Assembly (NCBI RefSeq): GCF_014050145.1
Contig: NZ_JACFYF010000004.1
Span: forward strand, 248,001 to 312,000
Source: Vibrio marinisediminis
GTDB taxonomy: Bacteria > Pseudomonadota > Gammaproteobacteria > Enterobacterales > Vibrionaceae
Reading direction: 5' to 3'
DNA: 64,000 nucleotides
Shown piece after piece: positions 24,867-34,541 of this stretch; position 1 is the first letter of the stretch; the number at the start of each line of letters is the position of its first letter. The notes beneath the pieces are model-generated. The model ran no database searches and was not told the origin of the DNA. It worked only from the letters and a program-made list of their open reading frames with translations. Position numbers and translations under genes: made by a program.

Positions 24867-26486
24867 CTAGCGAATCCTCTCTACTTGGTCGAATGGCTGA
24901 GCGTTAAATGGGCTCATTTTAAAACCTACTAATGAACTATCATGCGCTTGGAACTGCATACCATGATTAAGCGGTATAACGGGGAATTCACTATTCAATA
25001 TGTTCTGCGCTTGTTTATACAAGTTGACTCGGTAACGTGGTGTTTCCACTTCTAAAGCTAAATCAAGCAAGAAGTCGAAATCGGAATTACACCAACGAGA
25101 GATATTTTGCCCAGCACGCTCTGAATCACAAGAGAGTAGTGGTCTCAGGAAGTTGTCAGGGTCGCCTGTATCGGCAATCCAGCCCGTTAAGAAAAGATCG
25201 ACCTTATCGGTATTTCCCGTCACTTGGCTACTAAAGCGGTCATCGGTTAAGAGATTCAGCGTAATGCCTATATCCGCCATGTTAGCTTGGATAAGCTCAG
25301 CGGTTTTTCGAGGGCTTGGGTTGTATGAACGTGGCTCTAGTGGCACTAACATATTCAGTGTTAGACCTTCAGAATATCCAGCGTCGCGTAATAAAGCTAT
25401 CGCATAGTTACGGTCATAACGGATTTGAATGCTATCACCATTATACGCCCAAGAGTTCTGTGGCAGTACCGAAAACGCTTGGCTACCTGTTCCATAATAG
25501 ACAGAGTCTAAAATGTTTTGGCGATTAATCGCATGATTCAATGCGCGGCGAACGCGAACATCACTCAGCGCGGGGTGCTCAGTATTGACTGCAATGTACG
25601 AAATGTTCATCGCCGGTTTCACGTTTAAAGTTAGCTCATCGTGCGCTTTAATGGTTGGTATTTGGCTTGAACGAGGTGAGGTTAATACATCGCACTCATT
25701 ACGGAGCAGTTTGGCGAGTGTGCCAGTACCGCGGTGAGAAATATCAAACACCACTTGCTTCATTTTCGCCTCGCCAGCCCAGTAAAATGGGTGGCGTTTT
25801 AATCGTACCAAGTCGTTAACTTGGAATTCGTTTAGATAAAAGGGACCCGTTCCAACAGGGTGGCTATCTATCATTGCCAGTTCATCAGCTAAGCGAAGTT
25901 GTCCAGCGTACTCTTTAGAGTGGATCACGGCATGGCTAGTGGCAATATTTGATAAGAAGGTATTGTCCGGTTTTGCCAGCACAAATTTCACTTTGTATTC
26001 ATCAATGGCGATGACATCGAGTAGTGAGTTTTGGAAATTGATACCACTAAACCATGGGTACAGACCACCGCCAACCATATGGAAAGGATGGGATGGGTCG
26101 ATAATACGACGAAAACTGAATACCACATCGTCAGCCGTCAAAGTTCGCGACGGCGTAAACCATGCAGTGCTTTGAAAAGAGACACCTTTTTTCAGCGTAA
26201 ACAGGTATTCCGTTCCCGATTCATTAACTTGCCAGCTTTCAGCAATGCTTGCCTTTGGTTGGTAAGTAGTAGAATCAAGCGTTAGTAGAGTATCAAAAAG
26301 CTGCGAACTCAACGTTTCAGACGTAATACCGCTATCAACCAATTGAGGGTTAAAGGTCGCGGGCCCTGCTTGACCACAGAATACGAACCCTGTTTGGCGT
26401 GCTTTTTCGTGATTGATCTCCTCACCACAACCGGTTAAAAAACCAGCAGCAAAGAAACTCAGTGTCAATTGTATGAATGCTCTCAT
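24867..26486 (-). CDS. sapA: Peptide ABC transporter substrate-binding protein SapA, lipoprotein form
   Basis: A 539-residue member of the SBP family 5 (oligopeptide binding). The signal MRAFIQLTLSFFAAGFLTGC has a lipobox, so unlike the soluble E. coli SapA it is probably lipid-anchored. The Sap system has been linked to resistance to antimicrobial peptides in Salmonella and to putrescine export in E. coli, so its substrate here is uncertain. It is the first gene of sapABCDF; pspF reads in the same direction 122 bases upstream, so readthrough is possible. Confidence 0.93.
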   Translation of the reverse strand: MRAFIQLTLSFFAAGFLTGCGEEINHEKARQTGFVFCGQAGPATFNPQLVDSGITSETLSSQLFDTLLTLDSTTYQPKASIAESWQVNESGTEYLFTLKKGVSFQSTAWFTPSRTLTADDVVFSFRRIIDPSHPFHMVGGGLYPWFSGINFQNSLLDVIAIDEYKVKFVLAKPDNTFLSNIATSHAVIHSKEYAGQLRLADELAMIDSHPVGTGPFYLNEFQVNDLVRLKRHPFYWAGEAKMKQVVFDISHRGTGTLAKLLRNECDVLTSPRSSQIPTIKAHDELTLNVKPAMNISYIAVNTEHPALSDVRVRRALNHAINRQNILDSVYYGTGSQAFSVLPQNSWAYNGDSIQIRYDRNYAIALLRDAGYSEGLTLNMLVPLEPRSYNPSPRKTAELIQANMADIGITLNLLTDDRFSSQVTGNTDKVDLFLTGWIADTGDPDNFLRPLLSCDSERAGQNISRWCNSDFDFLLDLALEVETPRYRVNLYKQAQNILNSEFPVIPLNHGMQFQAHDSSLVGFKMSPFNAQPFDQVERIR

Positions 26487-26608
26487 AAGATTTCGCGTTT
26501 ATAGCGCAATGGAACCCTCAATTATGCCTAAGGGTTCTAGCATTGACTACTACTTGTTGATACAAAGCGCTTCCTTGAATGTATATTTAAATAGCCAGTA
26601 GATAAGGA

Positions 26609-27601
26609 TTATTTACTCTCACGAGTCAAATTGTACTTCCTCACCATACCTCTTAGCTGATGATAGCTTAGCCCAAGCAGGTCAGCGGCCTTACGTTGAT
26701 TATATTTACTTTGCTCCATCGCCGCCGTTAGCAGCGATTGGTCTTGCTGTTCTTGCCACTCTTTGTAATCGAGTGGGAACTCAAATTCAGAGGCTTGAGT
26801 TGTTGTCTTCACTTGGTTTTCACTGTCCGTGCTGATAGCGCGAGCAAATGGGTCAAATATCAACTCATCAATTGGGTACTCTGACTCACCGTGTTGGTAA
26901 ACAGCACGTTCCACGACATTCTTTAGCTCTCGCACATTACCCGGCCACGGGTATTCAAGTAGATCTTGCTCCGCTTGACCGCTAAAACCAACAAAGTATT
27001 CAAAGCCCAGTTCACGACACATCTTGATTGCGTAGTATTCGGCAAGCAACATGATGTCTTCTTTTCTTTCACGTAGCGGTGGTAGGTGGATCACATCAAA
27101 AGCAAGCCTATCCAGTAAATCTGCACGGAATGCGCCTTCTTCTGCCATTGCGGGTAAGTCTGCATTGGTTGCACAAACTAAGCGCACATTTGCGCTGAGT
27201 AAATCATGTCCACCGACACGTTCATATTGACCGTATTCAATAACTCGGAGTAGCTTCTCTTGTACTCGCAATGGCGCGGTGGCGAGTTCATCCAAAAAGA
27301 GTGTGCCGTTTTCCGCGCGCTCAAATCGTCCTTTGTGGCGTCCTTTAGAACCAGTAAACGAGCCAGACTCATGTCCAAAGAGCTCAGAGTCAATCAGACC
27401 TTCGCTTAAAGCGGAACAATTTAACGATATTAAAGGTTGATCCCAGCGTTTAGACAAATAGTGAAGCCGCTGTGCAATCAGTTCTTTACCTGTTCCTCGC
27501 TCGCCTATGATCAGTATAGGTCGTTCGATAGTCGCAAGCTTGGAGACTTTATCAAGAACGGAGAGAAAAGCAGGGGATTCGCCAATCAAATTTTGCTGCA
27601 T
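26609..27601 (-). CDS. pspF: Psp operon activator PspF
   Basis: A 330-residue sigma-54 activator made only of an AAA+ domain and a Fis-type HTH, as in E. coli PspF. Walker A is GERGTGKE (33-40) and Walker B is LFLDE (101-105). The sigma-54 contact loop reads GSFTGS (80-85) rather than GAFTGA; the key Thr and Phe are kept. PspA binds and inhibits PspF until membrane stress releases it. It is divergent from pspA, with the usual sharing of the regulatory region. The start ATG is at 27601; a TTG three codons upstream is less likely. Confidence 0.95.
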   Translation of the reverse strand: MQQNLIGESPAFLSVLDKVSKLATIERPILIIGERGTGKELIAQRLHYLSKRWDQPLISLNCSALSEGLIDSELFGHESGSFTGSKGRHKGRFERAENGTLFLDELATAPLRVQEKLLRVIEYGQYERVGGHDLLSANVRLVCATNADLPAMAEEGAFRADLLDRLAFDVIHLPPLRERKEDIMLLAEYYAIKMCRELGFEYFVGFSGQAEQDLLEYPWPGNVRELKNVVERAVYQHGESEYPIDELIFDPFARAISTDSENQVKTTTQASEFEFPLDYKEWQEQQDQSLLTAAMEQSKYNQRKAADLLGLSYHQLRGMVRKYNLTRESK

Positions 27602-27617
27602 AGTGAACAAGGCTCGT

Positions 27618-27657
27618 TAAGGTTGGTAAATTTAACCTATAGTTGGTTAAATTTGTC
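27618..27657 (+). promoter_or_regulatory. Candidate PspF enhancer sites
   Basis: Two similar segments, GGTTGGTAAATTTAACC and AGTTGGTTAAATTTGTC, lie about 70-105 bases before the sigma-54 promoter, as expected of tandem upstream activating sites. Confidence 0.5.
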
Positions 27658-27721
27658 ATCCATACAAGGCTTTATTTGGTTGTTTTTTTGTAAGGTGTTG
27701 AATTTAAATGAATTTAAAAAT

Positions 27722-27737
27722 TGGCACGGGAATTGAT
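27722..27737 (+). promoter_or_regulatory. Sigma-54 promoter of pspABC
   Basis: TGGCACG (-24) and TTGAT (-12) are separated by GGAA, the exact sigma-54 spacing. The -12 has GA instead of GC; the E. coli pspA promoter also departs from TTGC here. It lies about 50 bases before pspA. Confidence 0.85.
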
Positions 27738-27788
27738 AATGTAATCATGTCAACACATTAATATGATGAACAGTCAAAGGAGTCGTCC

Positions 27789-28457
27789 ATGGGTATTTTT
27801 TCTCGTTTCGCCGATATCGTGAATTCAAACATCAGCGCCTTACTGGATAAAGCGGAAGATCCTGAAAAAATGATCCGCCTAATTATTCAAGAAATGGAAG
27901 ACACGCTGGTTGAAGTTCGTACCAATTCAGCCAAAGCGATTGCTGACAAAAAAGAGTTGGCGCGCAAAGTGGAAGCCATTGAGGATCAAGTTCAAGATTG
28001 GCAGCAAAAAGCTACGTTGGCTCTAACTAAGCAACGTGATGATCTTGCGCGTTCTGCGCTGATTGAGAAGCAAAAGTTGCAAGATGTTTTAAAAGGTCTG
28101 CATACAGAGCAAACCTTGGTTGAAGAGACCATCAACAAATTGACCGGTGAAATTGGTAAGCTAGAAAGCAAAATCACTGAAACACGTGCTAAACAGCAAG
28201 CGTTGGCTATTCGTAGCCAAACGGCTTCAAATCGTCGTGATGTTCAACGTCATTTACATACTGCGCGTACCAGCGAAGCAATGGCGAAATTTGACCAATA
28301 TTCGCGTAAGATTGATGAGCTTGAAGCTGAAGCTGACTTGTATGCTAAAACAGGTAATGGAAAGTCGCTTGATCAAGAATTTGCCGAGTTACAAGCTCAA
28401 GATGAGATTGAGCAAGAGCTGGCAAAACTTAAGCAGCAAATGGAAGAAAAGAAATAG
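27789..28457 (+). CDS. pspA: Phage shock protein A
   Basis: A 222-residue coiled-coil protein of the PspA/IM30 (ESCRT-III-like) family. The N-terminal amphipathic helix (MGIFSRFADIVNSNISALL) binds stressed membrane, and the rest is long helices with regular heptads. It has two roles: inhibitor of PspF, and membrane-protecting polymer. The start follows AAAGGAG. First gene of pspABC. Confidence 0.97.
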   Translation: MGIFSRFADIVNSNISALLDKAEDPEKMIRLIIQEMEDTLVEVRTNSAKAIADKKELARKVEAIEDQVQDWQQKATLALTKQRDDLARSALIEKQKLQDVLKGLHTEQTLVEETINKLTGEIGKLESKITETRAKQQALAIRSQTASNRRDVQRHLHTARTSEAMAKFDQYSRKIDELEAEADLYAKTGNGKSLDQEFAELQAQDEIEQELAKLKQQMEEKK

Positions 28458-28544
28458 TCATTGCTTGATACCCCATGCACAGGGGTATGGCATAGGCGGG
28501 TAGAATGTCTACCTGCCTGATGTAGATTAATTTAGGAGTTACTT

Positions 28545-28778
28545 ATGTCATCGTTTTGGATTGCCGGACCACTGATCGTTTTCCTGATTTTTGTGGCTCC
28601 ACTATGGCTGCTTCTTCATTATCGCAGCAAACGAAAAACCAGCAGTGGCTTATCGCAAGAAGATTACCAACGTCTACAGACGCTGTCTGAACGCGCGGAA
28701 TCGATGCAAAAACGTGTTGAGACATTAGAACGAATTCTTGATGCGGAGTCGCCAAACTGGAGGCGCAACTATGAGTAA
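28545..28778 (+). CDS. pspB: Phage shock protein B
   Basis: A 77-residue inner-membrane protein with one N-terminal membrane helix (about 5-26) and a cytoplasmic coiled coil ending in LDAESPNWR, a block shared with E. coli PspB. With PspC it senses stress and binds PspA. The start follows TTAGGAGTT. Its end overlaps pspC by eight bases. Confidence 0.95.
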   Translation: MSSFWIAGPLIVFLIFVAPLWLLLHYRSKRKTSSGLSQEDYQRLQTLSERAESMQKRVETLERILDAESPNWRRNYE

Positions 28779-29157
28779 AGAGCTTTATCGTGATCCAATC
28801 AACGGCAAGCTAACCGGTGTCTGTGCTGGTCTCGCCAATTACATTGGTGCAGAGGTCTGGTTAGTGCGTATTTTGGTTATTTCAGCCGCACTATTGGGTG
28901 GGTCCTTCTTAGTGGTGCTGGCTTATCTCGCGTTAACCTTAATGGTAGAAAAACAGCCAGCCAACTACGTTGAGAGCTTGAAAACACAGCAAGAACACAC
29001 GCTAAAAGACAAGCCATGGCAAGCGGGTCAGTCCCCAGAGCAGTTGCTAAATACGCTTGATAAAGACTTTGGACAATTAGAAGAGAAGGTACGTCGGATG
29101 GAAGCCTATGTCACTTCAGATACGTTCAAAGTTAACCGCGAGTTTAGTAAACTCTAG
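28771..29157 (+). CDS. pspC: Phage shock protein C
   Basis: A 128-residue inner-membrane protein with the PspC domain (LYRDPINGKLTGVCAGLANY near the N terminus), one clear membrane helix (about 30-55) and a C-terminal helical tail. The ATG at 28771 follows GGAGGCGCAACT and overlaps pspB; a start 33 bases upstream in frame is inside pspB and unlikely. Confidence 0.95.
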   Translation: MSKELYRDPINGKLTGVCAGLANYIGAEVWLVRILVISAALLGGSFLVVLAYLALTLMVEKQPANYVESLKTQQEHTLKDKPWQAGQSPEQLLNTLDKDFGQLEEKVRRMEAYVTSDTFKVNREFSKL

Positions 29158-29170
29158 TTCTTTCTAATCA

Positions 29171-29210
29171 GAGAGGCATGATTAGCCTCTCAAGTTATTC
29201 TTTTTATTAA
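29171..29210 (+). terminator. Probable terminator of pspABC
   Basis: GAGAGGC and GCCTCTC form a stem with loop ATGATTA, followed after a short gap by TTCTTTTT. Confidence 0.65.
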
Positions 29211-29302
29211 TGAATATTCCGCTTAAAGTGGCGGAGTAGAGTTCGGTCATCTATCTTTTGTTAAAGGCTGTAAAAGCCCGCTCAACAAATGGATGATTGA
29301 TT

Positions 29303-30334
29303 ATGCTCAAGATACTCTTCCCACTTGCTGTAACCGTTGGATTATTTGGTTGTGGCAAGGAGCTTCCTCCTGTACCTGAGCCGGACTCACGTCCTGCCAA
29401 ACTGTTCTCTGTTACTGTTGGTAACTCAGCTTTTGAGCGTCGTTTCCCTGCGACTACAGAAGCTGGCGACCGAGCCGTACTCGCTTTTCGTGTCCCCGGA
29501 TTACTACAAACCATTGATGTCGTCGCTGGAGAGCCCGTGGTAAAAGGTCAGGTGCTCGCCACACTTAACCCCGATCAATATGAATTGTTGTCTAAGCAAG
29601 CTCAGGCGCAATATCGTTTAGCTGATGTCCAATATCAAAGAAACAAAAAACTACGTAGAGACAAAGTGGTCTCGGAACAGGACTTTGACCAAGCTAAAGC
29701 GAACCGCAATTCAGCTCGAGCCATGCTCGACCAAGCCAATGCCAACTTACGTTATACCAAGTTAGTTGCGCCATATGACGGCACTATTTCGCTTATTCCT
29801 GCGGAAAACCATGAGTATATTGAGGCCAAAAAAGGGGTGATGAATATCCAGACCAATAGTCTGATGAAGGTATTTTTTCAGCTTCCCGATCATTTGTTTG
29901 GTCGATACTCAACTGGGGCGAATCCTGAGGCATACATGTCGTTTGATGCGTTTCCAGGTGGTGAGTATTTGCTTTCGTTTCAAGAAATAGATACTGAAGC
30001 AGACCCGAAAACGGGCTCATACAAAGTCACCATGATAATGGAACGCCCACCCAATACCGGTATTCTTCCGGGTATGTCCGGCACTATTCGTGTTGTTGCC
30101 GCCTCTTCTACTGCAACCAGTATTCCTACCTCGGCGCTATTTAACGAAAACGGCAAAACTTGTGTTTGGCGTGTCAATCAAGACGGCATAGTGGAGAAAG
30201 CCGCGATAGAGCTCGACGACAAAAAGCAAGTGGTGTCGGGTCTCAATGATGGTGATCAAATTGTAATGTCAGGTGTCAGCGGTATAGAGGCCGGGATTAA
30301 AGTTCGTGAATGGGTTAAAGAGAGGGGGCTGTAA
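29303..30334 (+). CDS. vexI: RND efflux periplasmic adaptor, VexI type
   Basis: A 343-residue membrane-fusion protein. The signal ends in a lipobox (GLFGC), so it is a lipoprotein. The lipoyl half-motifs (FRVPGLLQTIDVVAGEPVVKGQ), the alpha-helical hairpin (about 100-150) and the beta-barrel domain are in order. From memory the gene order after psp and the presence of two adaptors match V. cholerae vexIJK. The start ATG at 29303 is preferred to TTG at 29297. Confidence 0.85.
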   Translation: MLKILFPLAVTVGLFGCGKELPPVPEPDSRPAKLFSVTVGNSAFERRFPATTEAGDRAVLAFRVPGLLQTIDVVAGEPVVKGQVLATLNPDQYELLSKQAQAQYRLADVQYQRNKKLRRDKVVSEQDFDQAKANRNSARAMLDQANANLRYTKLVAPYDGTISLIPAENHEYIEAKKGVMNIQTNSLMKVFFQLPDHLFGRYSTGANPEAYMSFDAFPGGEYLLSFQEIDTEADPKTGSYKVTMIMERPPNTGILPGMSGTIRVVAASSTATSIPTSALFNENGKTCVWRVNQDGIVEKAAIELDDKKQVVSGLNDGDQIVMSGVSGIEAGIKVREWVKERGL

Positions 30335-30335
30335 T

Positions 30336-31418
30336 ATGAAAATTAAAATAGTACTGCTTTCGAGTATTCTCGTTCTGCTCTCTGCATGCGGAGGGGAGCC
30401 CACCCACACGGATTTTGGCTTAGCGAAAGTCTCAGTGATGAATATTGAAGAGACTATCAAGGGTGATAGCCTCTATTTCCCTGCGGTTGCCAGTGCAGCA
30501 GAGCGATCTCATTTGAGTTTTCGTGTGGCTGGTGAAGTGAGCAAGGTCTATGTCAAAGAGGGCGATAGAGTAATGAAAGGTGCGCTCATTGCTGAATTGG
30601 ATCCGACAGATTATCAACTTGAAGTCGATAATGCCGCTGCCCGTTACTCTGTCATCAATAGCCAACATCGTCGTTCAAAGCCCCTAGTGAAGAAAGGGCT
30701 GTTGGCTAAATCTCAATTTGATGAAATTGCGGCACAGAGGCTGATTGCTTTGGCGGAATTAGAGTTAGCACAATTGCGTCTATCTTTTACTCATCTAAAA
30801 GCCCCTGTTGATGGCATTGTTTCGCGTGTTTCAGTCGACCAATTTGAGAATATTCAAGTCGGACAGAATATCGTTAATATTCATAGCATTAGCCATGTTG
30901 AAGTATTAATCCAACTGCCAGACCGAATTTATGTCAAACAGCCGGATCAAGACCGTTTGTCGCGTATCGATGCGATAGTTAAAGTGCCTAGTGGTAAGGA
31001 ATATCATGCATCGATTAAAGAATTTACCACTGAGCCAGATCCACGAACAGGTACCTTTAACGTGACATTGTCACTACCAATGCCAGAGGAAGAATTTATT
31101 CTTGATGGCATGGCAGTGGAAGTTACTTCACGAAGTGAAGGGGTAGGGCTTGAACTCAAACAGGGGGTGCAAGTACCGATAGAGGCCATTTTCAATCAAG
31201 ACGGTGATGCGCTTGATCGTCAAAGTAAGTTTGTTTGGCTGGTGAATAGCGATAACACGGTAACGAAGCAACAAATCATCATCGGAAAGGCGAGCCAGAA
31301 CTCGATACAAGTGCTATCGGGCTTAGAGGCGGGGCAAAAAATCGTGACAGCTGGTATTTCACGATTAACAGAGGGAAGTAAAGTCCAAATAATCGCCAAG
31401 GAGGTGGGCAATGAATAA
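30336..31418 (+). CDS. vexJ: RND efflux periplasmic adaptor, VexJ type
   Basis: A 360-residue membrane-fusion lipoprotein (lipobox LLSAC) with the same domain order as the preceding gene: lipoyl motif AGEVSKVYVKEGDRVMKG, hairpin, beta-barrel. It starts one base after the vexI stop, preceded by GAGGGGG. It overlaps vexK by eight bases. Two different adaptors with one pump suggest a mixed adaptor ring. Confidence 0.85.
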   Translation: MKIKIVLLSSILVLLSACGGEPTHTDFGLAKVSVMNIEETIKGDSLYFPAVASAAERSHLSFRVAGEVSKVYVKEGDRVMKGALIAELDPTDYQLEVDNAAARYSVINSQHRRSKPLVKKGLLAKSQFDEIAAQRLIALAELELAQLRLSFTHLKAPVDGIVSRVSVDQFENIQVGQNIVNIHSISHVEVLIQLPDRIYVKQPDQDRLSRIDAIVKVPSGKEYHASIKEFTTEPDPRTGTFNVTLSLPMPEEEFILDGMAVEVTSRSEGVGLELKQGVQVPIEAIFNQDGDALDRQSKFVWLVNSDNTVTKQQIIIGKASQNSIQVLSGLEAGQKIVTAGISRLTEGSKVQIIAKEVGNE

Positions 31419-34400
31419 TAAAGCAGAGATCCCTCAAGATGATGACAGCATAACTGGTATCGCCGCTTACTTTATTCGTAATCGGGTGATCAGTTGGATG
31501 ATAGCGCTTATCTTCTTAATTGGTGGTATTGCCTCTTTCTTTGGTTTAGGCCGTTTGGAGGATCCAGCGTTTACCATTAAAGATGCCATGGTAGTCACGA
31601 CATACCCAGGTGCCACGCCTCAGCAAGTGGAAGAAGAAGTGACTTACCCTCTGGAAAAAGCCATTCAGCAACTGACGTATGTTGATGAAATAAATTCTAT
31701 TTCCAGCCGTGGGTTATCACAAATCAGCGTGACGATGAAAAACAACTATGGTCCCGACGATTTACCGCAGATTTGGGATGAACTACGCCGAAAAGTGAAT
31801 GATTTAAAAGGTGCGTTACCGCCGGGGGTTAATGATCCACAAGTTATCGACGATTTTGGTGATGTTTACGGCATTTTGCTCGCAGTGACGGGGGAAGGCT
31901 ATAGCTATAAAGAGCTACTTGATTACGTCGACTATTTACGGCGAGAACTGGAATTGGTTGACGGCGTCAGTAAGATTTCAGTCACTGGTGAGCAGCAAGA
32001 GCAAGTCTTTATAGAGATTTCTATGAAGCGGTTGAGTAGCTTGGGTTTGGCGCCAACGACGGTATTTAATCTACTTTCGACACAAAACATTGTCTCAACT
32101 GCTGGGGCGGTGCGTATCGGTAGCGAATACATTCGTATTCACCCTACGGGGGAATTTGAAAACGTCGACCAACTGGGTGATTTGATCATCACCGAAAGCG
32201 GTGCGCAAGGGTTAATCTATTTACGTGATGTTGCCGAAATCAAGCGTGGCTATGTTGATGTGCCAACCAATGTCATTACCTTTAATGGGCAGCTAGCGCT
32301 CAATGTTGGTGTCTCATTTGCGCAAGGGGTAAACGTTGTTAAGGTCGGCGAGCGGTTTAACCGTCGGTTAGCTGAGCTTAAATATCAACAACCCGTTGGC
32401 GTGGAAATTTCGGAAATATACAGCCAGCCGAAAGAGGTCGATAAATCTGTTCGTGGGTTTGTTGTCAGCCTTGGGCAAGCTGTGGCGATTGTAATTATTG
32501 TCTTGCTGTTCTTTATGGGCTTACGCTCCGGGCTATTGATTGGCTTGATACTTCTACTGACGGTGTTAGGTACTTTCATTTTCATGAAGTACTACCAAAT
32601 TGATTTGCAGCGTATTTCACTAGGGGCACTGGTGATAGCGCTAGGGATGCTGGTGGATAATGCCATTGTGGTGGTCGAAGGGATATTAATAGGTACTCAG
32701 AAAGGGAGGACGAGGCTACAAGCCGCTACCGACATTGTGACACAGACAAAATGGCCATTGTTAGGCGCAACGGTGATCGCCGTGACAGCTTTTGCGCCAA
32801 TTGGCTTATCCGAAGACGCAACTGGTGAGTACTGTGGGACTTTGTTTACCGTTCTACTGATCTCACTGATGTTGAGTTGGTTTACCGCAATATCACTGAC
32901 ACCATTTTTTGCCGATATCTTTTTCAAAGGACAAAAAGCACCACAAGGTGAAGAGGGAAGTGACCCGTATAACGGCTTGTTGTTTGTCGTTTATAAAAAC
33001 TTTCTTGAATTTTGTATGAAACGAGCATGGTTAACCATGGCGGTATTGGTACTGGGCTTAGTTGCGAGTATTTATGGTTTTACGCATGTTAAACAATCAT
33101 TTTTCCCATCGTCGACAACACCTATGTTCCAAGTTGATATTTGGCTACCGGAAGGGACGGATATTCGTGCAACCAACACCAAGCTGAAATCGTTAGAAGT
33201 TTGGATAGCTGAGCAGGCGGGTGTTGCACATGTAACGACGACCGCAGGTAAGGGCTTGCAGCGCTTTATGCTGACTTATGCTCCGGAGAAAAGCTACGCA
33301 GCGTATGGTGAGATCACCACTAGAGTTGAAAACTACGAAACGTTGGCGGATTTGATGAATAACTTCCGTCAGCATTTAGAGCAGAATTTTCCTGAAATTG
33401 ATTACAAGTTAAAACAAATTGAATTAGGACCTGGTGGTGGCGCAAAAATTGAGGCGAGAGTCATTGGTTCAGACCCAACGATTCTTCGTTCTATTGCTGC
33501 GCAAGTGGAGAGCATCATGCATGCCGATCCTGGCGCGACCAATATTCGTCATGATTGGCGTCAGCGGACGAAAATTCTAGAGCCGCAGTTTAATGAGAGC
33601 CAAGCGAGACGATATGGTATCTCAAAATCTGATGTTGATGACTTCTTAGCCATGTCCTTTTCGGGAAAATCCGTCGGTGTGTACCGTGACGGCACAACAC
33701 TAATGCCAATTGTTGCTCGCTTGCCTGAAGATGAACGGGTTGATATTCGTAATATCGAGGGAATGAAAATCTGGAGCCCGGCACTGAGTGAATATATTCC
33801 ATTACAGCAAGTAACATTGGGTTACGAGGTTCTTTGGGAAGATCCAATCATAGTGCGTAAAGATCGTAAAAGAGTGCTCACCATTATGGCTGACCCCGAC
33901 ATCTTAGGTGAGGAAACAGCAGCCACATTGCAAAAACGAATTCAAAGCCAGATAGAGTCGATTGAGCTGCCTTCAGGCTATAGCTTAGAGTGGGGGGGCG
34001 AGTATGAATCTTCTGGTGATGCGCAAGCTTCGCTGTTTACCACCATGCCGCTCGGCTATTTGTTTATGTTCCTCATTACCGTGTTCTTGTTCAATTCGGT
34101 AAAAGAGCCGCTCATTGTATGGTGCACGGTGCCATTGGCGATTATTGGCGTAACGACTGGGTTACTTGCACTCAATACGCCGTTTGGCTTTATGGCGCTA
34201 CTCGGGTTTTTAAGCTTGTCAGGTATGGTGTTGAAAAACGGTATTGTATTGCTTGACCAAATTAATATCGAGATCCACTCAGGCAAAGAGCCTTATATGG
34301 CGGTGGTAGAAGCGGCATTGAGTCGTGTTCGACCTGTATGCATGGCCGCGATAACTACCATATTGGGTATGGTGCCTTTGCTACCTGATATCTTCTTTAA

Positions 34401-34509
34401 GCCGATGGCGGTAACCATTATGTTTGGTTTGGGTTTTGCTACTGTTTTAACGCTGATTGTGGTGCCGGTACTGTATCGACTCTTCCATCGAGTGACGATT
34501 CCGAGTTAA
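31411..34509 (+). CDS. vexK: RND efflux pump inner-membrane transporter, VexK type
   Basis: A 1032-residue RND transporter with 12 membrane helices and two large periplasmic loops. The proton-relay acidic pair lies in the fourth helix (ALGMLVDNAIVVVEG). The start ATG overlaps vexJ. No TolC-type outer-membrane partner or regulator is adjacent, so TolC elsewhere is assumed. In V. cholerae VexK is one of six RND pumps, with a role in detergent and bile resistance; the substrate here is not visible. Confidence 0.9.
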   Translation: MNNKAEIPQDDDSITGIAAYFIRNRVISWMIALIFLIGGIASFFGLGRLEDPAFTIKDAMVVTTYPGATPQQVEEEVTYPLEKAIQQLTYVDEINSISSRGLSQISVTMKNNYGPDDLPQIWDELRRKVNDLKGALPPGVNDPQVIDDFGDVYGILLAVTGEGYSYKELLDYVDYLRRELELVDGVSKISVTGEQQEQVFIEISMKRLSSLGLAPTTVFNLLSTQNIVSTAGAVRIGSEYIRIHPTGEFENVDQLGDLIITESGAQGLIYLRDVAEIKRGYVDVPTNVITFNGQLALNVGVSFAQGVNVVKVGERFNRRLAELKYQQPVGVEISEIYSQPKEVDKSVRGFVVSLGQAVAIVIIVLLFFMGLRSGLLIGLILLLTVLGTFIFMKYYQIDLQRISLGALVIALGMLVDNAIVVVEGILIGTQKGRTRLQAATDIVTQTKWPLLGATVIAVTAFAPIGLSEDATGEYCGTLFTVLLISLMLSWFTAISLTPFFADIFFKGQKAPQGEEGSDPYNGLLFVVYKNFLEFCMKRAWLTMAVLVLGLVASIYGFTHVKQSFFPSSTTPMFQVDIWLPEGTDIRATNTKLKSLEVWIAEQAGVAHVTTTAGKGLQRFMLTYAPEKSYAAYGEITTRVENYETLADLMNNFRQHLEQNFPEIDYKLKQIELGPGGGAKIEARVIGSDPTILRSIAAQVESIMHADPGATNIRHDWRQRTKILEPQFNESQARRYGISKSDVDDFLAMSFSGKSVGVYRDGTTLMPIVARLPEDERVDIRNIEGMKIWSPALSEYIPLQQVTLGYEVLWEDPIIVRKDRKRVLTIMADPDILGEETAATLQKRIQSQIESIELPSGYSLEWGGEYESSGDAQASLFTTMPLGYLFMFLITVFLFNSVKEPLIVWCTVPLAIIGVTTGLLALNTPFGFMALLGFLSLSGMVLKNGIVLLDQINIEIHSGKEPYMAVVEAALSRVRPVCMAAITTILGMVPLLPDIFFKPMAVTIMFGLGFATVLTLIVVPVLYRLFHRVTIPS

Positions 34510-34541
34510 TCTAGCTTGAAGTGAGTGAGAGAGATTAAACG

